Shown: positions 1 through 8,693 of the stretch, one piece after another
Position numbering within the stretch: the stretch's first letter is position 1
How the letters are laid out: every line of letters starts with the position of its first letter
Assembly: GCA_937907415.1 (NCBI GenBank)
Contig: CALCHY010000047.1
Location: 1-32,829, forward strand
Source: an uncultured Trueperaceae bacterium
GTDB taxonomy: Bacteria > Deinococcota > Deinococci > Deinococcales > Trueperaceae
Length of the DNA: 32,829 bases
Reading direction: 5' to 3'
Translations under genes and position numbers: made by a program
The notes under the pieces: model-generated
Databases searched by the model: none
The model's input: only the letters and a program-made list of their open reading frames with translations
What the model was told of the DNA's origin: nothing

Positions 1-55
1 GAGCCAACGGAGAGGTCGATGCCCGCTCCGATGATCACGAACGTCATGCCGAAGG
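1..55 (-). pseudogene. Fragment of a ribose-type sugar ABC transporter permease
   Basis: Read on the minus strand, the first ~50 bases encode GMTFVII-GAGIDLSVGS, which matches the highly conserved segment of RbsC-family sugar ABC permeases (usual form GMTFVIITGGIDLSVGS). The reading frame runs off the left edge of the window. To its right, where the N-terminal half of a permease should be, the sequence becomes low-GC and no longer resembles a permease. This looks like a gene interrupted by the adjacent mobile segment, or an assembly junction. The match is short, so confidence rests on the motif alone. Confidence 0.5.
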
Positions 56-538
56 ATCTATAGGGCTTTTAACTGTCCCACTACTACTACTAGGTTGAGG
101 AAGGAAGGTACAATTTCCCTTTGGAGCACCAATGACTGGGGTTGTTCTATTGGGTGATAAATATCCTGCATCCCAATAGGTTTTAGGTTAGACTCCAGCA
201 ATACAACTCAGTTTTCGAAGGGTCGTCAAATCCAAATGCCTCCAACTGTTGAGCTTGGCACGACCCCATTACGATCAAGGCATTGCCTAACTAACGATCA
301 GCGATTCGTTACCGGCTCTGCGATTGCGAGTTTGCTCGCTGAACTGAGCCAATCCTCGCCTCAGGCTTTACCATCCCAACTGCGTGATTTCTCCACACTA
401 GGTACAAGCCTTTGAGGCATGCGACAGTATTAGGGACGGTCGTCAGAGACAACACTGGCGCTTCTACTCAACTCCCCGTAATCCTCACGGACCACGGCCC
501 CTTAATAGTCAAGTCCCTAAGCCTTTGTACTTTCGCTC
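56..538. other. Low-GC stretch without a recognised gene
   Basis: This stretch between the permease fragment and the IS element is visibly richer in A and T than the rest of the window. It contains one ATG-initiated 59-codon frame on the plus strand (236-415) with only a weak purine run upstream and no recognised similarity; I do not call it a gene. I see no tRNA, rRNA or repeat array in it. The composition fits foreign DNA brought in with the integrase or the insertion sequence. Confidence 0.4.
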
Positions 539-1830
539 CTCCTCCTAGATTTCTGTAGGCGAGGGGTTATGCCGCCATGATGGTTTCCTCCTCTTCTTGA
601 CTGGCGCTGGGTGCGGCCTCTTGGAGTTTGCTCATGTCGAGATAGACGCGGCTGGCTAGCCATTCCTCGCTCTGTTCTACGCACAGCGCCGTCACGAGGC
701 GGAGGCAGGCTTCGGGGTTCGGGAAGATCCGAACGACCCGGGTTCGGCGTTTGAGCTCCTGGTTGAAACGTTCCAGGCCGTTAGTGCTGCGGATGCGACG
801 CCGGTGCGACTCGGGGAACGCGAAGCACGCCAGGCCGTCCTCCAGGGCCGCCTCCAGCCACTCGGCGACGGCCGGGTGAGTCTTGCTCCAGCGCTCGATC
901 ACTTCGTCCCTGAGTTCCTTGGCCCATTCGAGGCTGGGGGCGTTGAACACGGCCCTGATGTCCTCGGAGATACCCTTCTGGTGCTTCCTACCGACCTTCC
1001 CGAGGGCGTTTCTGGCGATGTGCACCTGGCAACGCTGCCAACTCACGCCCTGGAAGTGTCGCCTTATGGCGTTGACCAAGCCGCGGTGATCGTCGCTGGT
1101 CACCAACCGCACGCCGCGCAAGCCGCGGTCCTTGAGCCCCCTGAACAGCGCCTCATAGCTCGCCTCGCTCTCGGTGTCAGCCACCTCCACGGCCAGCAGT
1201 TCGCGGAAACCGTCCTCGCGCACGCCCTTGACGACCAGCACGCCTTGGCTGACTACCTGGCCGCCTTGCCTAACGTGCTCGTACCTGGCGTCGACTACGA
1301 GGTAGGGGTAGGCGACGTCCAGCCGCCGCTCCCGCCACGCCGCCAGGTCCTGATCCAGGCTCCCGACGAGGCGACTGACGGTGCTCTTGCTGAAACTCGT
1401 GCCGCACAAGACCTCGGTGACATCCTTGACCTTCCTAGTGCTGACGCCCTCGAGGTACATCTCCATCAGCGTGCCAACCAGCGCCTTCTCGCTGCGCTGA
1501 TAACGCTCGAACAGCTCGCTCTTGAAGGTGCCCTCGCGGTCCATCGGCACCGCCAACGTCAACGTCCCCACCCGCGTCTTGAGCTGCCTTGGCCGGTACC
1601 CGTTACGGTAGCCAGCCCGCCCCTCGGACCGCTCATACGGGCCTGCCTGCAGGTGCTCGCTGATCTCCGCATCCAGGAAGCGATTCAGCGCCGCCTCCAC
1701 CAGTTCACGCAGGAAGTTCGGGTCATCGACCAGCGCCTCACGCGCACCGGCCGGCAGTCGCATATCCTCAAGTTGAGCCATCGTCCACTCCGATCCAATG
1801 GGTTAGTTAGCGCTTCCCATCTTGGAGGAG
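539..1830 (-). mobile_element. IS256-family insertion sequence (approximate limits)
   Basis: The element contains one transposase gene on the minus strand. Limits are set by a short imperfect inverted pair: CTCCTCCTAGAT at 539-550 and the reverse complement CTCCTCCAAGAT at 1819-1830 (11 of 12 identical). No convincing 8-9 base target duplication is visible beside these points, so the true ends may differ by some tens of bases, or one end may have decayed. A size near 1.3 kb is usual for the family. Confidence 0.5.
567..1781 (-). CDS. IS256-family (mutator-type) transposase
   Basis: The 404-residue protein is of normal length for the IS256/mutator DDE transposase family, which cuts and pastes its own insertion sequence. 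An N-terminal DNA-binding part (about 1-100, with the usual GYRNGYR-R motif near 57-65) precedes an RNase H-like catalytic core. The likely triad is Asp164 (VVDARYE), Asp230 (TSDDH-GL) and Glu337 (NGLERFN). The family CxxH motif is also present (RCQVH near 250-254). The start at 1781 has GGAGTGGA upstream. The frame is intact, so the element may be active. Base composition is closer to the neighbouring low-GC segment than to the host genes. Confidence 0.93.
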   Translation of the reverse strand: MAQLEDMRLPAGAREALVDDPNFLRELVEAALNRFLDAEISEHLQAGPYERSEGRAGYRNGYRPRQLKTRVGTLTLAVPMDREGTFKSELFERYQRSEKALVGTLMEMYLEGVSTRKVKDVTEVLCGTSFSKSTVSRLVGSLDQDLAAWRERRLDVAYPYLVVDARYEHVRQGGQVVSQGVLVVKGVREDGFRELLAVEVADTESEASYEALFRGLKDRGLRGVRLVTSDDHRGLVNAIRRHFQGVSWQRCQVHIARNALGKVGRKHQKGISEDIRAVFNAPSLEWAKELRDEVIERWSKTHPAVAEWLEAALEDGLACFAFPESHRRRIRSTNGLERFNQELKRRTRVVRIFPNPEACLRLVTALCVEQSEEWLASRVYLDMSKLQEAAPSASQEEEETIMAA

Positions 1831-2187
1831 CGATGGCTCCTTGACTACCAGCAGCAGCTCAAGAGCCAGGAAGAACAAGATTTACAAAGGTTACGGGGCG
1901 CAATCGGCTACGCGCATTTCTTGAGCGCTTTCGTTCGTTATCAATGTGGAAATCCTCAAGTCGGAAGCCCCCCTACCCCTCACGGCGTAAATAGGCCAAG
2001 GACGTCCGAAATGGAAGGCCTATGACACACGGTGGCTCGAGTTGAGCAAATCTCCACTCGTCTCCTAGGCCTAGCAGCATGTGAATGCTCCGGCCGTTGG
2101 ACTCGAGCCTCGCTGCTGTTGTCCGGTACGTCTAAGGGATTACCTCCTGGAGGTAAAAGGAGTGGAGCCTTGGCGATGGGAGGGCGA
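1831..2187. other. Spacer between IS element and integrase
   Basis: This short, relatively AT-rich stretch lies between the transposase and the integrase. A plus-strand open frame (1822-2025) beginning at a TTG reads as a plausible amphipathic peptide containing YQQQLKSQEEQDLQRLRG, which may be the remnant of a gene cut by the insertion sequence. It has no family match that I recognise and I do not annotate it as a gene. A Shine-Dalgarno run for the integrase lies at the right end. Confidence 0.3.
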
Positions 2188-3339
2188 ATGGCAACCAAAC
2201 GCAGTAAGCGCCGCGGAAATGGTGAGGGCACCCTATTCCAGCGACGGGATGGCCGCTGGCAGGCGGATCTGACAGTGGGCTATGACGAGAATGGCAAGCA
2301 ATTGCGGAAGTCGCTGTACGGCCGCACGCAGGAAGAGGCCAGGACCAAGCTGGACGCCTTCAAGCAACAGCGTGGGACATTGCGCCTCGACCGTGAAACC
2401 GTTAGCGGCTTTCTCGAGCGGTGGGCCGCAGTTAAAGATCGCCATGTCAAGCCCACCACAATGGCACAGTACCGCTACTGCATTGATAAGCACATCGTCC
2501 CGCGGCTCGGTCGCGTCAAGTTGGTCGAGTTGACGCCCGTGCAAGTACATCGGTTCGTCGGGCAGGTGGCTGACGAGGCCGGAGCTTCAACGGCCAACAA
2601 ATGCCGGATCGTGCTTCATAACGCCTACAAGCAAGGCATGCGGTGGCAGGTCGTATCCGTGAACCCCGCTGCTGTCGTCGACCCACTTCCGCAGAAGAAG
2701 CGGGAGATGAGGCTGTGGGAACCGGACGAAGCTGCCCGGTTCCTTGATCTGACACAAGGTCACCGCCTGTATGCCCTGTTCTACCTAGCCATGTCCACAG
2801 GACTCAGACGAGGTGAGCTCCTTGGTCTCCGCTGGCAAGACATCAGAGGCGCTACCTTGTCAGTCGTTCAGACACGCGTAAAGGTTAACGGCGAGATGGT
2901 GGTCCAGAGCCCCAAAAGCGTCAAGGGTACCCGTCGGATTGGCCTCTCTACTGACCTGCTGACTGTACTTGAGCGACACCGTCGCGGGCAGGACATAGAG
3001 CGGGCGTCCTGCGGTCCGAGCTGGCATCACAGTGACCTAGTATTCACTTCGGAGATCGGGACTCCGGTCGACCCGGATAACCTAAAGCGAACTACATATC
3101 GCCTGATGGATCGTGCCGGCGTGCCTCGAGTGCGGCTTCACGACCTCAGACACTTTCACAGCTCTATCTGCATCCGCCACGGAATGGACCCGAGGATGCT
3201 GGCGGATCGGCTCGGCCACTCCCGGGCTAGTTTCACCTTGGATCGATACACTCACCTTTTCGAGGAACAACGGCAACAGAGCGCCATCTCTTTGATGGAC
3301 TTCATCCCAATCAAGGCCAGTACGGACTTGGGCAATTGA
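2188..3339 (+). CDS. Tyrosine recombinase / phage-type integrase
   Basis: The 383-residue site-specific recombinase would integrate and excise a mobile element by strand exchange at att sites. An N-terminal AP2-like arm-binding domain (about 14-55, GTLFQRRDGRW) is followed by a SAM-like core-binding domain (about 70-165) and the catalytic domain. The catalytic set appears complete: Arg207 (TGLRRGE), a Lys near 243, His318 and Arg321 (HDLRH), His344 (RLGHS) and Tyr354 (DRYTHLF). I chose ATG 2188 because GGGAGG sits about 5 bases upstream. ATG 2176, in the same frame, is the alternative. No att repeats or excisionase gene could be identified, so the element appears reduced to its integrase. Confidence 0.9.
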   Translation: MATKRSKRRGNGEGTLFQRRDGRWQADLTVGYDENGKQLRKSLYGRTQEEARTKLDAFKQQRGTLRLDRETVSGFLERWAAVKDRHVKPTTMAQYRYCIDKHIVPRLGRVKLVELTPVQVHRFVGQVADEAGASTANKCRIVLHNAYKQGMRWQVVSVNPAAVVDPLPQKKREMRLWEPDEAARFLDLTQGHRLYALFYLAMSTGLRRGELLGLRWQDIRGATLSVVQTRVKVNGEMVVQSPKSVKGTRRIGLSTDLLTVLERHRRGQDIERASCGPSWHHSDLVFTSEIGTPVDPDNLKRTTYRLMDRAGVPRVRLHDLRHFHSSICIRHGMDPRMLADRLGHSRASFTLDRYTHLFEEQRQQSAISLMDFIPIKASTDLGN

Positions 3340-4058
3340 CGGCAGAGGTCGTAAACCGTCAACGCCCAACGGTTCTTACAATGACGTGGCTGATTGCCCG
3401 CGGCCGGAAGAACTTTGATGAAGGCGTAGGAGATCGCTAAGGGTCGAATTTGTCATCGCGAGTACATCGACGGACTTCAGAGATCTGTAAGTACCCAATC
3501 GCCATGGAGCCCGGGGATTCTGACTCTCAACGTCGCCAGAGAGTACCCGCTGGAGGTGACCACTGCCCCGGCCAGGAATCCGACAGCGGGAGAGGTTCGC
3601 TAAGTTGAACCAGGTAGATAGACCGATCAACAAGGCAACTGGCCGTGTGTAGACGAGCGGGCAGGGGGCGCCACACCGGCTGCCCTCGTTGACCTCTAGG
3701 CGGCAGCAGCCGCTTGGCGAAGCGGCAGCGCGGTACCGCCGCCCCCTCATGCAATCTGCCTGTCCACGTCGGTCGCGCACAACGACCTGAGTTCCCAAGC
3801 GACCGCCGTGCAGATCGCGGGCTCCGGACAGCGGGCCGGCTTATCTCTTTTGCTCCAACGTCGTAAATGGCCCGGACGATCCGGCGTACGCGCTGACGTG
3901 TACGAATGAAAGGCTGTCAGATTTGAGGGCCGGCGCGGGACCCACGAAGACTGATCGTACCGACGGAGCCGGCATCGCTGGCCACCCATTGACGCTCGCG
4001 GACGCAACTTCGAGCGCTCGGAAAGGCGTAGCCTAGCGACGATGAAGGGCAGGTACGC
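3340..4058. other. 719-base intergenic region, no gene recognised
   Basis: The region separates the integrase from pdxS. A small hairpin (AACCGT at 3354-3359, ACGGTT at 3369-3374) lies just after the integrase stop and could be a weak terminator or part of an att site. Composition shifts from mixed to strongly GC-rich at about 3650, which probably marks the return to host DNA. Overlapping open frames on the minus strand show no recognisable domain and no clear ribosome site. A TTGACG at 3989-3994 resembles a -35 box but has no matching -10 at the right distance. Confidence 0.4.
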
Positions 4059-5015
4059 ATGAACGATTCGAAGAGTCACGGAGCGACCCCCGGTGAAGCG
4101 GTCGGCATCGGCACGTACGCCGTGAAGACCGGCTTCGCCGAGATGTTCAAGGGCGGCGTCATCATGGACGTCGTCAACGCCGACCAGGCGCGCATCGCCG
4201 AGCAGGCCGGCGCCGTCTCGGTCATGGCGCTCGAGCGCGTGCCGGCCGACATCCGCTCCCAGGGTGGCGTGGCCAGGATGTCGGACCCGGGCATGATCGA
4301 GGAGATCATCGCCGCGGTCTCGATCCCGGTGATGGCCAAGGTGCGGATCGGCCACTTCGTCGAGGCGCAGATCCTGCAGTACCTGGGCGTCGACTTCGTG
4401 GATGAATCCGAGGTCCTCACGCCCGCCGACGAGGCCTACCACATCGACAAGCGCGCGTTCACGGTGCCGTTCGTGTGCGGCGCGACGAACATCGGCGAGG
4501 CGCTCAGGCGCATCGGTGAGGGCGCCGCCATGATCCGCACCAAGGGCGAGGCCGGCACCGGCAACGTGGTCGAGGCGGTGCGGCACGCGCGCAGCGTGAT
4601 CGGCGAGATCCGCGCCCTGCAGAGCATGGCCAGCGAGCAGCTCATGACCTACGCCAAGGAGCACGGCGCGCCCTACGAGCTGGTGCGCTACGTCCACGAG
4701 CACGGCAGGCTGCCGGTGGTGAACTTTGCCGCCGGCGGCGTGGCCACCCCGGCCGACGCCGCCCTGATGATGCAGCTCGGCGTCGACGGCGTTTTCGTCG
4801 GCTCGGGCATCTTCAAGGCCGCCGCCGGCGAGGCCGACCAGGCCGCGCGCCAGCGGGCCTGGGCCAGGCGCGCCGAGGCGATCGTCAAGGCCGTGACCCA
4901 CTACGACGACCCCGCCATCCTGGCTGAGGTCTCCAAGGGTCTGGGCGAGGCGATGGTCGGCATCGGCATGGAGGAGCTGGCCGAGGACCAGCTCCTGGCC
5001 CGCCGCGGCTGGTGA
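4059..5015 (+). CDS. pdxS: Pyridoxal 5'-phosphate synthase lyase subunit PdxS
   Basis: PdxS builds pyridoxal 5'-phosphate from ribose 5-phosphate, glyceraldehyde 3-phosphate and ammonia in the DXP-independent pathway. The 318-residue protein is full length. The key residues lie at family spacing: Asp37 ([13 protein letters not shown]), Lys94 (VMAKVRIGH) and Lys162 ([10 protein letters not shown]), equivalent to Asp24, Lys81 and Lys149 of the Bacillus enzyme (intervals of 57 and 68 residues in both). The phosphate-binding segments [10 protein letters not shown] and GVFVGSGIF are intact. It normally works as a 12+12 complex with the glutaminase PdxT, encoded next door. Here that partner is broken, so this PdxS must use free ammonia or a PdxT encoded elsewhere. 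GGGCAGG precedes the ATG. Confidence 0.98.
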   Translation: MNDSKSHGATPGEAVGIGTYAVKTGFAEMFKGGVIMDVVNADQARIAEQAGAVSVMALERVPADIRSQGGVARMSDPGMIEEIIAAVSIPVMAKVRIGHFVEAQILQYLGVDFVDESEVLTPADEAYHIDKRAFTVPFVCGATNIGEALRRIGEGAAMIRTKGEAGTGNVVEAVRHARSVIGEIRALQSMASEQLMTYAKEHGAPYELVRYVHEHGRLPVVNFAAGGVATPADAALMMQLGVDGVFVGSGIFKAAAGEADQAARQRAWARRAEAIVKAVTHYDDPAILAEVSKGLGEAMVGIGMEELAEDQLLARRGW

Positions 5016-5028
5016 GGAGGGCCCGCAG

Positions 5029-5470
5029 CTGCCGCGCCTAGGCGTCCTGGCCCTGCAGGGCGACTTCCGCGAGCACCGCCTGGCCCTGGCGCGCTCCGGG
5101 GCTGAGGTCGTCGAGGTCAGGCTGGCCAGGCACCTCGAGGGCCTCGCCGGCGTGGTCATCCCCGGCGGCGAGTCGACCACGATCGCCAAGCTGATGCGCA
5201 GCTACGGGCTCGACGACGGCCTGCGGGAGTTCCACCGCGGCGGCGGCTGGCTCTGGGGCACTCGCCACCGGCGCGGGTGTGGCGGTCCGCGCCGCCTGGC
5301 GCGGCGAGCCCGTCTACGTGACCGGCGAGCGGCTCCTCGCCACGGTCTTCCACCCCGAGCTGGGCGGCGACGACCGGATGCACCAGCTGTTCCTGCGGCA
5401 GATCGCACAGGCGCCCGCGGCCAAGGTGCTCGCGGTTAGTCGCGAACGCCACCGCGGGCACCTCCTTTAG
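5029..5470 (+). pseudogene. pdxT: pdxT, glutaminase subunit of PLP synthase, internally deleted
   Basis: The first part reads LGVLALQGDFREHRLALA...PGGESTTIAKLM...WGT, which is the N-terminal half of PdxT. Exactly at the GT of the GTCAG nucleophile motif the frame is lost. The remainder continues in another frame as VAVRAAWRG...LLATVFHPELGGDDRMHQLFL, the C-terminal end with the His-Glu of the triad. About 50 residues, including the catalytic Cys, are missing. No ATG, GTG or TTG sits at the expected start; the frame begins at CTG 5029 (PRLGVLALQG), so the start codon may also have decayed. The fragment directly follows pdxS by 13 bases, the usual pdxST arrangement. Confidence 0.9.
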
Positions 5471-5501
5471 GCATGGTCGACGGCAGCCGGCGCGACCGGC
5501 T

Positions 5502-5942
5502 ACGTTCGAGTCGCCGTCGTCAGGTCGGTGCGCCGCAGCAGCATGGCGTTTATCGCGACCACGATGGTCGAGACGCTCATCAGGATCGCCCCTACGGCTG
5601 GAGAGAGAAGGAAACTCACACCGGCCAGCATCCCGGCGGCGAGGGGGATCGCAACCGCGTTGTAGCCGGCGGCCCAGGCCAGGTTCTACGCCATCTTGCG
5701 GTAGGCCGCCTTGGAGAGCTTCAGTGCGGTCAGCGCGTCCTGGAGGTCCTCCTCGATCAGCACCAGATCGGCGGTCTCGATCACCACGTTGGTCCCGGCG
5801 CCGATGGTGATGCCGAGGTCGGCATCCAGGAGCGCGGGCGCCTCGTTGATGCCGTTGCCGACGAAGGCGGTCGGCGCGCCGCGCTTGAGCCCGCGGACCT
5901 TCGCCGCCTTCTCCTGCGGTTGGAAGGTGACTTGCGCCAACC
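5502..5942 (-). pseudogene. C-terminal remnant of a copper-type P1B ATPase
   Basis: On the minus strand this encodes the last part of a heavy-metal P-type ATPase: QPQEKAAKVRGLK, then the hinge GNGINEAPALLDADLG (the family has [10 protein letters not shown]), IGAGTNVVIETADLVLI, SKAAYRKMA and the final membrane pair ending [15 protein letters not shown] at the codon between RKMA and NLAWAAGYN breaks the frame (about 5690-5692), and the first two thirds of the protein are missing. The remnant abuts the stop of the next gene at 5943. GDG to GNG and ND to NE are further damage to the ATP-binding site. A similar tail lies at 32755-32829, and an intact relative at 29521-32007. Confidence 0.9.
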
Positions 5943-6914
5943 CTAGCCTCCGTGCGTCGAAGCGTATGCGGGGTCCCGATCCTGGTGCGCGTGGAGGTAA
6001 CCTGACAGGAAACGCGCGACGATCGCCGTCGTCACCTCCTGGTGGCTGCGCCCGCCGTAGAACGCGTGGTCGTCGAGGTAGCTCCCGCGCCCGTTGTGAC
6101 GCATTGGCCCCGGGTCGACGGCCTGGTAACGGTCGCTGCGCTTCAGTCGCGCGTAGCGCGAGTCCGGCCAGATGGCCCACAGGCCGGGGAACGCGAGGCG
6201 ACCGACGCCAGGGATGCGGTCGCCTCGTGACTCGATGTGCAGCATGCGCTCGAGCTCCAGCATCCCCGGCTCGTCTGCAATAACGCCGGCCAGCGAGACG
6301 AGCGTCAAGGGAGCCCCGAGGCGCCTGCGTAGGTACGGCGTGGCGACGAGCGCGACCTGAGCCCCGCCGCTGTATCCGATTAGCGCCACGGGCACGCCGC
6401 TGTCGGGTCGGTAGCCGTTCACGAGCAGGGCATCGACGATCGCGCCGGCCGCGGCACGGCCGTAGAGGGCGCCGTAGCGCCGGTCGGATGCGACGAGCAC
6501 CTGCAACAGGTTCCGGACGTTGATCGAGAAGGTCAGGGCCGGCCGCCGCCCTTGCAACTTCAGCCTCAGCATCCGCCGCCAGAACCGGGCGAGCGGGCGC
6601 CCCTCCGTCAGGCCGAGTCGCGAAGGCGAGTACGGCAATACGTCGCCGAGGACCGCGGCGCCTGGCAGTGCACGCTGGAGGCGCTTCAGGAAGCCCTGTA
6701 CGTCGTGGTAGTTCACATGCCCGGCCTTCGCGATGCCGTCGAGGTAGACGACGTAGAGGTCGGCGCCGACCGCGTCGTCCGGCACCGTGAGGTCCTGGGG
6801 TGGGTCCTCATCGCCGAACCAGCCCGCCCACCAGCCCAGCGCCTCGATCGGGGCGAGCAGGAGCGACACCGTTAGCGCCAGGACGACGAAGACAAGGGCG
6901 GCGACGATGATCAC
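5943..6914 (-). CDS. Membrane-anchored alpha/beta-hydrolase-like protein
   Basis: The 323-residue protein starts with a membrane segment (about 1-28), and the rest looks soluble. A GYSGG sequence in VPVALIGYSGGAQVAL resembles the nucleophile elbow of alpha/beta hydrolases, with the Ser as possible nucleophile. The upstream VVYLDGIAKAG and the conserved-looking HAFYGG-SHQEV near the C-terminus could supply other active-site residues. I do not recognise a named family and the substrate is unknown. The start is GTG at 6914, overlapping the stop of the upstream gene by four bases (GTGA), so the two are probably translationally coupled. Its stop touches the ATPase remnant downstream. Confidence 0.75.
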   Translation of the reverse strand: MIIVAALVFVVLALTVSLLLAPIEALGWWAGWFGDEDPPQDLTVPDDAVGADLYVVYLDGIAKAGHVNYHDVQGFLKRLQRALPGAAVLGDVLPYSPSRLGLTEGRPLARFWRRMLRLKLQGRRPALTFSINVRNLLQVLVASDRRYGALYGRAAAGAIVDALLVNGYRPDSGVPVALIGYSGGAQVALVATPYLRRRLGAPLTLVSLAGVIADEPGMLELERMLHIESRGDRIPGVGRLAFPGLWAIWPDSRYARLKRSDRYQAVDPGPMRHNGRGSYLDDHAFYGGRSHQEVTTAIVARFLSGYLHAHQDRDPAYASTHGG

Positions 6915-7618
6915 CTGACGGCCTTCTCGGCCGGCTCGGCGTCGGCCGCGGCCTCCTCAACGGCTCTCGGCTCCATCGCGGGGGCCCCCTCGCCCGCCGC
7001 CTCGAGGAGGCGCTCCACGGCCTCCGCCGGCGTGGCGAGTTCCACCCCGGCGGTCAGCCACCTGAGGCGGCGGGCCACGTAGGCGAAGGGGCGGCCCACC
7101 GTCCGCTGCACGACAACGAGCAGCAGGGCACCGAGGACGACCGCCGCCAACGCCTGCGCGAGGGTGGCTCCCTGCGTCGCCCGTACGCAGGTGAGAAGCG
7201 CCAGAACGGACCAGCCTTGCAGGGCCAGCGCGATCGGCTGCCCGAAGTAGGGGAGGAACGCGAGGAAGCCGAACATGCGCGGCGCGAACGCGACGGCGAC
7301 GATGGTCGTCACCGTCGGCAGCCGCACCTCCGGGTCGACGAGCAGGCGGGAGACGGTGTGCACGGAGCCCGCGAGGAAGAGGTACGTGAAAGCGAGGATC
7401 AGCGCCGAAACGAGCAGGCTGAGCACGAAGCGGCGTGGCCGCACGCGGTTCACGAAGAGCACGACGCTCTCGCCGGCCGCCTCGGACAGACCGGCGAGCA
7501 GGACAATGGCCAGCGCCGCCGCGCCGACGTGCGGCAGATCGGGCACGGCAGCGAGCCTCTCTGGCGATAGCGACAGGGCCGCCAGCGTGGCCTCGCGGAA
7601 CGTGTCGCCGAGCGTCAT
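6911..7618 (-). CDS. Integral membrane protein, Yip1-like
   Basis: The 235-residue protein has about five hydrophobic segments between residues 28 and 165. These include AFAPRMFGFLAFLPYFG, which resembles the core of Yip1-domain membrane proteins. The C-terminal 60 residues are acidic and Ala/Glu-rich and probably cytoplasmic. Function is unknown. It is the first gene of a two-gene unit with the hydrolase-like protein, which it overlaps by four bases; this suggests that the two act together at the membrane. The start at 7618 is divergent from the broken CcdA-type gene, with about 155 bases between them. Confidence 0.7.
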   Translation of the reverse strand: MTLGDTFREATLAALSLSPERLAAVPDLPHVGAAALAIVLLAGLSEAAGESVVLFVNRVRPRRFVLSLLVSALILAFTYLFLAGSVHTVSRLLVDPEVRLPTVTTIVAVAFAPRMFGFLAFLPYFGQPIALALQGWSVLALLTCVRATQGATLAQALAAVVLGALLLVVVQRTVGRPFAYVARRLRWLTAGVELATPAEAVERLLEAAGEGAPAMEPRAVEEAAADAEPAEKAVR

Positions 7619-7774
7619 CGCCTGCCAGCATAGGCCGGTTCGGACGCGTCCAAGGTGCGGGGCCGGGGCCGTTGCGGGCCGCGGCTGGCGACCATAGCGT
7701 TTGCCATGCCAGCAGCGGCGGCAGGGACAACCCGCTCATGCGAGGCACGCTGAGCGTGACGTGGCGTCGTCGCA

Positions 7775-8388
7775 CGTGCCGCCCGCCTCGTCTTCCTCCT
7801 GGCGGCGCCTCCGCTCGCGGCCGGGACTTACGTGGCCCTGCAGGGCCATGCCGCCTTCCCGACAGGTGCCTGACTCGAGACGAACCCCGCCGGCGCCGTC
7901 GGCCTCGCCATCACGGTCGGGTTCGCCGACGGACTCAACCTCTGCGCCATCACCACGCTGCTACCGTCATCGGCGGCTTGCTCGCCATGACCGCTGGCGC
8001 CGCGGGGACCGCGGGCGACGGTGCCGCCCGGGCATGCGTCTGGCCCGTCGCGCTCCACGGTCTCGCGCGTCGCTGGGACCGTCGTACCAGCGCGGGCGGG
8101 GCGCTCGGAGGCGAGATGCTCATCGGCACGTGCGCGATTCCGCGCGGCGGGGCGATGTATCCCCCGGTGGCCGCGGTGATCGGCGGCCTTGCCAGCACCG
8201 CGTACGGCCTCACCCTCCTCACCGCCTACAACCTCGCCTTCATCGCGCCGCTGTTCCTCCTCGTCGTGGTCGCGAGCGGCCGCGACATCCTGACGGGGTT
8301 GAGCCGCGTGCACATCACGCACCGCGCCCACGCGAAGGCGGTCACCTGGTCGCTGGTGGTCCTCGTTGGGCTGTTCGCGCTCCTGTAG
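7775..8388 (+). pseudogene. Broken CcdA/DsbD-type transmembrane thiol carrier gene
   Basis: The frame starting at 7775 reads RAARLVFLLAAPPLAAG, then a TGA at 7871-7873, then AVGLAITVGFADGLNLCAITTLL. This matches the first membrane helix of CcdA/DsbD-like proteins (usual GFADGLNPCA, here with Pro replaced by Leu). After a gap and frame change it continues as TCAIPRGGAMYPPVAAVIGG and LLTAYNLAFIAPLFLLV, matching the second Cys helix and the following helix, and ends at 8388. Such proteins pass reducing power across the membrane for cytochrome c or periplasmic thiol maturation. One nonsense codon, one frameshift and loss of the middle show that it is not functional. Confidence 0.75.
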
Positions 8389-8483
8389 CGGGCGAGCCGA
8401 GCCGGACACGCTGCGGTCGAGCTGATCCGCGCTGCGCCGCGTGCGAGGGCCCCGCAGGTTTCGGACCGAGGTCGTGCAGCCCC

Positions 8484-8511
8484 TTTACAAGCACGTAGCG
8501 TACGTTACACT
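8484..8511 (+). promoter_or_regulatory. Sigma-70-type promoter for the YHS gene
   Basis: A TTTACA box (8484-8489) and a TACACT box (8506-8511) are separated by 16 bases. They lie about 30 bases upstream of the ATG at 8541, just past the remains of the CcdA-type gene. The same transcript might extend into the nuo-like operon, whose first gene starts 123 bases after the YHS stop, because no terminator is evident between them. Confidence 0.55.
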
Positions 8512-8540
8512 TGGCCAAGCGAGACTCGAGGAGGTCCGGC

Positions 8541-8693
8541 ATGGTCAGGGATCCAGTTTGCGGCATGGAGATCGATGAGGAGCAGGCGGAGACCCAGGGT
8601 CTGGTGAGCGAGTACGACGGGGAGGAGTACTTCTTCTGCTCGCCGGGCTGCAAGCAGTCGTTCGATCAGAACCCCGCGGCCTACGCAGAGTGA
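8541..8693 (+). CDS. Small YHS-domain metal-binding protein
   Basis: The 50-residue protein is essentially a single YHS domain: DPVCGM near the start, then a Tyr-rich strand and YFFCSPGCKQSFDQNPAAY. YHS domains carry Cys residues and accompany copper or heavy-metal transport proteins, where they are thought to bind or deliver metal. The start ATG has GAGGAGG about 5 bases upstream. It lies immediately ahead of the complex I-like operon, whose second subunit carries a His/Met-rich linker, so a metal-supply role is a reasonable inference. A second YHS protein is at 22869-23084. Confidence 0.88.
   Translation: MVRDPVCGMEIDEEQAETQGLVSEYDGEEYFFCSPGCKQSFDQNPAAYAE

Noticed and set aside
236..415. 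59-codon ATG open frame in the low-GC left stretch
   Set aside because: No recognised similarity and only a weak ribosome site; a frame of this length is not unlikely by chance in this composition.
804..1844. 346-codon plus-strand frame across the transposase
   Set aside because: Antisense shadow of a transposase with complete DDE motifs.
1822..2025. Plus-strand frame after the transposase with a Gln/Glu-rich peptide
   Set aside because: Starts at TTG inside the likely IS end, has no family match and no ribosome site; at most a remnant.
3376..3798. 140-codon minus-strand frame between integrase and pdxS
   Set aside because: Arg/Cys/Ser-rich composition without domains, overlapped by another frame of similar quality, and no ribosome site.
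3989..3994. TTGACG as a -35 box for pdxS
   Set aside because: No -10-like hexamer lies 15-19 bases downstream.
3747..5189. 480-codon minus-strand frame across pdxS
   Set aside because: It is the antisense shadow of pdxS, which has clear catalytic motifs on the plus strand.
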